Shown in pieces: positions 59,257 to 64,000 of a stretch of 64,000 nt of DNA. Below the pieces are notes generated by a model. That model had not been told where the DNA came from and searched no databases. It worked only from the letters and a program-made list of their open reading frames with translations. Origin of the DNA: Halogranum gelatinilyticum (GTDB lineage Archaea > Halobacteriota > Halobacteria > Halobacteriales > Haloferacaceae); NCBI RefSeq assembly GCF_900103715.1, contig NZ_FNHL01000001.1, positions 973,295 through 1,037,294 on the forward strand, given 5' to 3'. Each line of letters starts with the position of its first letter. Position 1 is the stretch's first letter. Both the position numbers and the translations under genes were made by a program.

Positions 59257-59356
59257 CGGCGCGCGCTGGCAGTCGCTCCGTCGACTGCCGACACCGTGCG
59301 AGGGATGAGCGAGTGAACGGCGTGAACGAGCGAATCGGCTGGGGAGGACGTGGCTG
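59257..59356 (+). repeat. Dispersed non-coding element, copy B
   Basis: Three blocks in the same order as copy A: CCGGCGCGCGCTGGC (59257-59271), GAGGGATGAGCGAGT (59300-59314), and the 26-bp block at 59331-59356 (CGAATCGGCTGGGG to ACGTGGCTG), which is identical in both copies. The spacer folds as a different hairpin (CAGTCG/CGACTG, 59271-59276 with 59282-59287). It starts 10 nt after the alpha-glucosidase stop codon, in the direction of transcription. Confidence 0.8.
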
Positions 59357-59453
59357 GGCGGAGCGGTGCTGTCTGTCGGTGTGTTTCGGCAATCGTGACT
59401 GCTCCCGTCGACCTACCAGTTCGATTCCACGCAGACGACTACAGAATCTACGA

Positions 59454-59972
59454 TTAATCCCGTTCTCCGAGCGACTTCCGGTAGCACAGCATCTCCAGTG
59501 CGTCGCCGCCGAACGCGACGTCGACCCGCCGGACCAACTCGAAGCCGTGGCTCTCGTACAGCCCCTGCGCCGCCTCCATCGCCGCCGTCGTATCGAGCAC
59601 GAGGTGGGTGAAACCACGCTCCCGCGCCCGCTCTTCCAGTGCCGTGAGCAGCTGCCCACCGAAGCCCTGTCCCTGCCACGCCGGGTCGACGCGCATCCGT
59701 TTCACCTCCGCTGTCGCCGGTGGCAGCTCCGAGAGCAGGTCCGTCAGATAGCCCTTGACGGGCCGGAACGCACCCATCGCGACTACCTCGCCGTCAACCT
59801 CGCCGACCAGAAAGTCGCCGCCTGGTTCGACGTAGCTCCCGTGGACGTCGTTCAGGTCGACGTCCGGCAGGTCGTCGACGAACGCCTCCAGTTCGCGCAT
59901 CGCCGTCTCGTGTAACTCCCGGACGCGCTCGGCGTCGTCCTCGCGGTAGCGTCTGAGCGTCAGCGCGGCCAT
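59454..59972 (-). CDS. GNAT family N-acetyltransferase
   Basis: A 172-aa acetyl-CoA-dependent transferase. The acetyl-CoA loop is MRVDPAWQGQGFGGQLL (R/Q-x-x-G-x-G/A form) at about residues 102-118. The C-terminal YESHGFELVRRV motif is typical. The start at 59972 (MAALTLRRYR) fits the usual N-terminal strand. The substrate is unknown. Confidence 0.9.
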   Translation of the reverse strand: MAALTLRRYREDDAERVRELHETAMRELEAFVDDLPDVDLNDVHGSYVEPGGDFLVGEVDGEVVAMGAFRPVKGYLTDLLSELPPATAEVKRMRVDPAWQGQGFGGQLLTALEERARERGFTHLVLDTTAAMEAAQGLYESHGFELVRRVDVAFGGDALEMLCYRKSLGERD

Positions 59973-60074
59973 ATCCCTCCGTCTCGGAGCGGGAGCATAA
60001 CTCCACGGCCGATTCGTACTCCTGTCACAGTCGAAACCGTGAAACCCGACACCTGCGAACCTGTACCCAACTAG

Positions 60075-60887
60075 ATGCTCACGAAACGAATCATCCCCTG
60101 TATCGACGTCGACCTCGACGAGGACGGCAACCCCGCGGTCTACACGGGTGTCAACTTCGAGGACCTGAAGTACACCGGCGACCCCGTCGAGATGGCCAAA
60201 CTGTACAACGAGGCCGGAGCCGACGAGTTCGTCTTCCTCGACATCACCGCCTCCGCCGAGGGTCGGGCGACGATGCTCGACACCGTCTCCCGCGTCGCCG
60301 ACGAGGTCTTTATCCCCCTGACTGTCGGCGGCGGCATCCGCACGAAAGACGACATCAAGGAGACGCTCCGCGCCGGGGCGGACAAGGTCTCCATCAACAC
60401 CGCCGCGCTCCAACGGCCCGAGTTGGTCGAAGAGGGCGCGAAAGCCTTCGGTAACCAGTGTATCGTCATCTCGGTCGACGCGCGCCGCCGCTTCGACGAG
60501 GAGGGCGAGTTCTACGTCGACGTCGACGGCGAGTCCTGCTGGTTCGAATGCACCATCAAGGGTGGCCGCGAAGGAACCGGCATCGACGTCGTCGAGTGGG
60601 CCCGCGAGGCCGAATCCCGCGGCGCGGGCGAGCTGTTCGTCAACTCCATCGACGCCGACGGCACGAAGGACGGCTACGACATCCCGCTGACGAAGGCCGT
60701 CTGCGACAACGTTTCGACGCCCGTCATCGCCTCCTCCGGCTGTGGCGGTCCCGAGGATATGTACGAGGTCTTCACCGAGGCTGGCGCGGACGCCGGTCTC
60801 GCGGCCTCCATCTTCCACTTCGACGAGTACACCATCGGCGACGTGAAGCAGTATCTCGACGAGCGCGACGTGCCGGTTCGGCTGTAA
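60075..60887 (+). CDS. hisF: Imidazole glycerol phosphate synthase cyclase subunit
   Basis: HisF closes the imidazole ring of histidine using ammonia from HisH, which is not in this window. The TIM barrel begins [12 protein letters not shown] with catalytic Asp11. [13 protein letters not shown] and VVSVDAR-type strands follow, with the second catalytic Asp in [22 protein letters not shown] is the C-terminal phosphate site. A 270-aa protein, slightly longer than bacterial HisF because of a surface insertion around residue 145. Confidence 0.96.
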   Translation: MLTKRIIPCIDVDLDEDGNPAVYTGVNFEDLKYTGDPVEMAKLYNEAGADEFVFLDITASAEGRATMLDTVSRVADEVFIPLTVGGGIRTKDDIKETLRAGADKVSINTAALQRPELVEEGAKAFGNQCIVISVDARRRFDEEGEFYVDVDGESCWFECTIKGGREGTGIDVVEWAREAESRGAGELFVNSIDADGTKDGYDIPLTKAVCDNVSTPVIASSGCGGPEDMYEVFTEAGADAGLAASIFHFDEYTIGDVKQYLDERDVPVRL

Positions 60888-61019
60888 CCGCTCCGCTCAC
60901 CTCCACGGCGTCGTCGACCACGGCTGTCTCCACGGCGTCGCCGACGTGTGTGGGACTCTGTACTCCCCCCGCACACCCGCTCAACGTTCTTACGGTCCGC
61001 AGGCCTATCTCTCGCTCCA

Positions 61020-61583
61020 ATGAGCGTATCCGACGGCTGGCAAGCCGCCCTCGATGCCCTGGAGGAGCACCGCGCCGACAAAGACGAGTTCTTCGGCGAG
61101 CATCCCCAGTCACCGATTCCGCACGACCAACGCGAGATCTTCGAGGGCCTCTCCTACTTCGACCCCGACCCCGCGTACCGCTTCGAACTGGAACTCCACG
61201 AACACGAGACCAAAGAGACCGTCACCGTCGCGACGACGACGGAGGGCGAGCGCGACTACGTCGCGTGGGGAGAATTCCGCTTCACTGTCGACGGCGAAGA
61301 GCAGACGCTGCAGGCGTACAGCCGAGACGGCGGTGGAGATGAGTTCTGGCTGCCCTTCCGCGACGAGACGAGCGGCGAGGAGACCTACGGCGCGGGCCGG
61401 TATCTCGAACTCGACGCCGAGGACCGCACCGACGAGGGGACGTGGATACTCGACTTCAACTACGCCTACAGTCCGTTCTGTGCCTACAACGAGGCGTACG
61501 AGTGTCCGCTCGTGCCGATGGCCAACTGGCTGGAGGTCGAGATTCGGGCCGGAGAGAAGACCTACACACCGGGCGGGGAGTGA
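61020..61583 (+). CDS. DUF1684 domain-containing protein
   Basis: A 187-aa protein. The conserved DUF1684 features are present: an N-terminal helix with SPIPHDQREIFEGLSYF, then YRFELELHE, and the terminal LDFNYAYSPFCAYNEAYECPLVPMANWL pattern with two cysteines (described by position, residues about 148-175). Members in bacteria and archaea are uncharacterised, beta-rich and possibly ligand binding. The ATG at 61020 was chosen over an upstream start. Confidence 0.88.
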   Translation: MSVSDGWQAALDALEEHRADKDEFFGEHPQSPIPHDQREIFEGLSYFDPDPAYRFELELHEHETKETVTVATTTEGERDYVAWGEFRFTVDGEEQTLQAYSRDGGGDEFWLPFRDETSGEETYGAGRYLELDAEDRTDEGTWILDFNYAYSPFCAYNEAYECPLVPMANWLEVEIRAGEKTYTPGGE

Positions 61584-61677
61584 CGCGTCGGCGGCGAGTG
61601 ACCCGCGAAGCCGTCGGCTCGGCGGTTGAGTCCTGAGAGAGAGACAGGAGAAGCGTCGTCGGCGTCGTCGGGACGGC

Positions 61678-61959
61678 TTACGCGGCCTGGAAGGCGTCGC
61701 GGAAGGCGTCGGTCATGTTCTGGACGTTCTGTGCACCCGCAGCGACGGCGTCGAGAGGGTCGAGGCCGCCTTCGGTCTTCACCGAGAGGATAGGGTCCGT
61801 CTGTCCACCGGACTGCTCGGGGTTCACGTCGTACGTCGCGGCGGCGACCCCGTCGGTCTCAAGCAGCGCGCCCTTCAGCACGTTCATGAAGGTGTGGTCC
61901 TCACCGGCGATCTCGATGCGGAGTTCCTCGTCGGTCTTCTCGATGACCCGCAGTTCCAT
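61678..61959 (-). CDS. rpo11: DNA-directed RNA polymerase subunit Rpo11 (RpoL)
   Basis: A 93-aa assembly subunit that dimerises with Rpo3, equivalent to eukaryotic Rpb11. The core [24 protein letters not shown], then [17 protein letters not shown], are conserved. The ATG at 61959 ([10 protein letters not shown]) was preferred over an N-terminal extension. Downstream, 94 nt separate it from the convergent DUF1684 gene. Confidence 0.94.
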   Translation of the reverse strand: MELRVIEKTDEELRIEIAGEDHTFMNVLKGALLETDGVAAATYDVNPEQSGGQTDPILSVKTEGGLDPLDAVAAGAQNVQNMTDAFRDAFQAA

Positions 61960-62026
61960 GCTACCGAATTCTCCCGTCGCGCGTTTCAAGTTGTCGATAG
62001 CGTAGAGGGCTGCGGCCGCCCCGCTC

Positions 62027-62311
62027 CTACTCGACTTTGAACACGGCTTCCTCGATGCCCTCGTTGCGACACTCCGGGCAGCGCGAGGGGTAGTTCACCG
62101 GGTCGTCGAAGGCACTGAACCCGCAGTTGCGACACTCCGGCGGGGCGACGAGGAACTGCTCGTCGGTGCCGTCGAGCGACTTGGCGATGTGTTGGAGGTG
62201 ACCGTAGACCGACGACCGCGGGACGCCCACGGTTTCCGAGAGCGTGCTCGCCGTCGCCGGACTGTCGCGGAGTTGGTCGGTGATACGTTGTCGCGTCGTC
62301 GTGGCGTCCAT
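62027..62311 (-). CDS. HTH domain fused to a zinc ribbon, transcriptional regulator (COG3357-like)
   Basis: A 94-aa protein. Residues 3-55 form a winged helix ([34 protein letters not shown] region). Residues about 60-94 are a zinc ribbon with Cys-x-x-Cys pairs in ECRNCGF and RCPECRNEG. The ATG at 62311 (MDATTTRQR) is chosen over an upstream ATG. It lies 67 nt upstream of rpo11 on the same strand, possibly co-transcribed with it. Confidence 0.85.
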   Translation of the reverse strand: MDATTTRQRITDQLRDSPATASTLSETVGVPRSSVYGHLQHIAKSLDGTDEQFLVAPPECRNCGFSAFDDPVNYPSRCPECRNEGIEEAVFKVE

Positions 62312-62421
62312 CACCGACGAGTAGTCGCCGGGGGCACAAACCGTTTCTCGTTTCACTACTAAAATCCGACACGTCTGACAGAGGGGAAAGAACCATACCC
62401 TGAGGGCGAAATCAAGCAGAC

Positions 62422-63399
62422 ATGAAAGCCGTAGTGCTGGCAGGCGGCTACGCGACCCGACTGTGGCCGATCACGAAGGACCGTCCGAAGATGCTCCTCC
62501 CGGTTGGTGAGGACACCGTCATCGATATCATCTTCGAGGACCTCGAGGAGGACGACCGCGTCGACGAAGTGTTCGTGAGTACCAACGAGGCCTTCGCCGG
62601 GGAGTTCGAGGAGTATCTCGCGGAGAGCGGCTTCGAGAAGCCGACGCTTTCGGTCGAGGAGACCCGCGCCGAAGACGAGAAGTTCGGCGTCGTCGGGGCC
62701 ATCGAAGAGCTCATTGAGCGCGAGGGTGTCGACGACGACCTCGTCGTCGTTGCCGGTGACAACCTCCTGAGCTTCGAGATGTCGGAGTTCATCGACTACT
62801 TCAAATCCAAGGGCACGCCCGCTATCGCCGCGTACGACGTCGGCTCCTACGACAAGGCGAAGTCCTACGGGCTGGTCGAACTCGACGGCGAACGCGTCGT
62901 CGACTTCCAGGAGAAACCCGAGAACCCGAAGAGCACGCTCGTCTCCATCGCCTGCTACGCCTTCCGCCAGGAAGACCTCCCGAAATTCTCGGAGTATCTC
63001 GAAGACGGCAACAACCCCGACGAGCCGGGCTGGTTCATCCAGTGGCTCCAGGCCAACGAGGACGTCCACGCCTTCACCTTCGACGGCGCGTGGTTCGACA
63101 TCGGGACCCCGGACAGCTATCTCGACGCCATCGCCTGGAAACTCGGCGGGAAGAACTACATCAACGAGTCGGCCACCGTCGAGAACTCCGAACTCGGCGA
63201 GAACGTTCACATCATGGCCGGTGCGACAGTCACGGATTCGACGCTCGACGACACCGTCGTCTTCCCGAACACCACCATCGTCGACTCCGAGATCAAACGC
63301 TCCATCATCGACGAGAGCACCCGCATCGAGGGGCTGGAGTTCTCGGGCGCGCTCATCGGTGCACACACGCGAATCACTGACGACGTCGTCAACGGATAA
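62422..63399 (+). CDS. Sugar nucleotidyltransferase (NDP-sugar pyrophosphorylase)
   Basis: A 325-aa enzyme that activates a sugar-1-phosphate with an NTP. The N-terminal signature MKAVVLAGGYATRLWPITKDRPKML contains the catalytic arginine and lysine (residues about 1-25, given by position). A metal-binding aspartate is in VVAGDNL. The C-terminal part (from about 245) has hexapeptide-like strands (VENSELGENVHIMAGATV). This arrangement resembles glucose-1-phosphate thymidylyl/uridylyltransferases used for surface glycans (Agl-type). The exact sugar is not determinable. Confidence 0.9.
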   Translation: MKAVVLAGGYATRLWPITKDRPKMLLPVGEDTVIDIIFEDLEEDDRVDEVFVSTNEAFAGEFEEYLAESGFEKPTLSVEETRAEDEKFGVVGAIEELIEREGVDDDLVVVAGDNLLSFEMSEFIDYFKSKGTPAIAAYDVGSYDKAKSYGLVELDGERVVDFQEKPENPKSTLVSIACYAFRQEDLPKFSEYLEDGNNPDEPGWFIQWLQANEDVHAFTFDGAWFDIGTPDSYLDAIAWKLGGKNYINESATVENSELGENVHIMAGATVTDSTLDDTVVFPNTTIVDSEIKRSIIDESTRIEGLEFSGALIGAHTRITDDVVNG

Positions 63400-63440
63400 C
63401 CACCCCTCGACGCACTCTTTTGCCGAAGCTCACTCCACCA

Positions 63441-63491
63441 GCCGTGCGTCAGTAATGCCTCGCCCAATTAGGCTAGCCGAGCGTCGGTAAT
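63441..63491 (+). repeat. Near-direct repeat pair at the 3' end of dph6
   Basis: GCCGTGCGTCAGTAAT (63441-63456) and GCCGAGCGTCGGTAAT (63476-63491) match at 14 of 16 positions, 35 nt apart. On the minus strand both encode the same C-terminal residues (ITDARL) in different frames. The 19 nt between them hold an inverted GCCT/AGGC. It looks like an old duplication or excision footprint that shifted the gene's end. Confidence 0.6.
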
Positions 63492-64000
63492 CCGAATCCG
63501 ACCGCGCGTCCCGTCCCACTCGGTGTCGTATTCGAGTTCGATACGGCGTTCCATGTGCGGCCCGTCGACGACGAACGTCTCGAACTCGCCGCCCTCGCCG
63601 AGGATGTGGACGCCGTACTTGTCGTTCAGTTCCTCCAGTTCTTCGAGCGCGTCCTCGTCGAGCGTTCGGCCAAGCCACGACTCGTCCAGTCCGCCAGCGG
63701 CGACCTGGATGATCTTGATCTCGAAGCCGGCGTCGAGCATCGCGTCGGCGAGTTCGCGGGGGTCTTCCTGCCACAGGGGCGCGAAGAGGTCGATGCCGAG
63801 GCGGTCGCACATATCCTGGATTCTGTGGGTCTGGAACTCGCTCTCGACGGCTCCGGCGGTGACGCCGACGAGGTCGAGTTCACCCTGGAGGGCTTCGAGC
63901 GCGGCTTCGAGCGGTTCGAGTTCGGCGTCGCCCTGCGCGCCGGAGTCCTCGGCAGCGTGGGCCTCGAAGTCCTCGGGTTCGACCTCGACGAGTTCGATAC
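63468..64000 (-). CDS. dph6: Diphthine-ammonia ligase-like protein (5' end outside window)
   Basis: The C-terminal 177 residues of a Dph6/MJ0570-type ATP pyrophosphatase, which amidates diphthine on elongation factor 2. The visible features are AGAVESEFQTHRIQDMCDRLG (by position, residues ending at base 63800), LFAPLWQEDPRELADAM, VAAGGLDESWLGR and GEGGEFETFVVDGP, all typical. The N-terminal PP-loop is outside the window. The stop at 63468 lies in a short duplicated patch (see the repeat entry); a second copy of the ending occurs just downstream. Confidence 0.9.
   Translation of the reverse strand, partial: IELVEVEPEDFEAHAAEDSGAQGDAELEPLEAALEALQGELDLVGVTAGAVESEFQTHRIQDMCDRLGIDLFAPLWQEDPRELADAMLDAGFEIKIIQVAAGGLDESWLGRTLDEDALEELEELNDKYGVHILGEGGEFETFVVDGPHMERRIELEYDTEWDGTRGRIRITDARLA

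Noticed and set aside
59400-59453. Possible tRNA T-arm (GTTCGATTCC) after the alpha-glucosidase
   Set aside because: No acceptor stem, D-arm or anticodon arm can be built around it.

Overview
The window is chromosomal DNA of a halophilic archaeon (class Halobacteria). G+C is very high, coding third positions are almost all G or C, and the proteins are strongly acidic. Several genes are haloarchaeal hallmarks: halocyanin, TFB, Orc1/Cdc6, Rpo11, archaeal pilin, presenilin-type A22 protease, a FolC-FolP fusion and a PurN/AICARFT fusion. The genus cannot be fixed from sequence alone. No tRNA, rRNA, CRISPR array or insertion sequence was found. Both window edges cut genes: the protease at the left and a Dph6-like ligase at the right.

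Layout. 0-2.1 kb: membrane protease, PUA protein and NYN-domain protein. 2.2-8.2 kb: a tightly packed lysine (succinyl-DAP) operon dapA-dapB-dapD-lysA-dapF-dapE, preceded by a leader that can fold into a three-way junction. 8.4-10.6 kb: a coupled pair of copper proteins (two-domain multicopper oxidase and double halocyanin). 10.7-12.1 kb: purB. 12.2-16.6 kb: a cell-surface locus with two SipW/TasA-type exported proteins, two type I signal peptidases, a small membrane protein and a divergent membrane-anchored winged-helix regulator. 16.7-23.7 kb: housekeeping genes for purine and folate synthesis, then an archaeal pilin.

24-32.3 kb: a nine-gene Mrp-type cation/proton antiporter operon on the minus strand, with three NuoL/M/N-like subunits and a USP-MrpE fusion. 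32.6-35.8 kb: coaBC, then orc1/cdc6 beside a probable replication origin. The origin has six copies of a 17-bp ORB-like repeat; two of them oppose the others across an AT-rich stretch. 35.8-39 kb: a flavoprotein and an iron/cobalamin-type ABC transporter with two DtxR-like palindromes upstream. 39.1-46.4 kb: two Trk potassium-uptake sets (trkA-trkH twice) around a winged-helix regulator and a 41-aa zinc-ribbon microprotein. The Mrp and Trk systems together point to heavy investment in Na+/K+ homeostasis.

46.5-53 kb: a small membrane protein, a non-coding region with strong hairpins, gatA/gatC, tfb, a Nudix hydrolase, and an asparagine-synthetase-like protein coupled to a PHP protein. 53-64 kb: purL, two tandem GH13 alpha-glucosidases, a GNAT acetyltransferase, hisF, a DUF1684 protein, rpo11, an HTH/zinc-ribbon regulator, a sugar-nucleotidyltransferase and the 3' part of dph6.

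The most unusual items are the SipW/TasA-type surface locus, the ORB-flanked origin, the structured leader in front of dapA, a dispersed non-coding element present twice directly 3' of genes, and a hairpin-rich candidate RNA near 47.0 kb.
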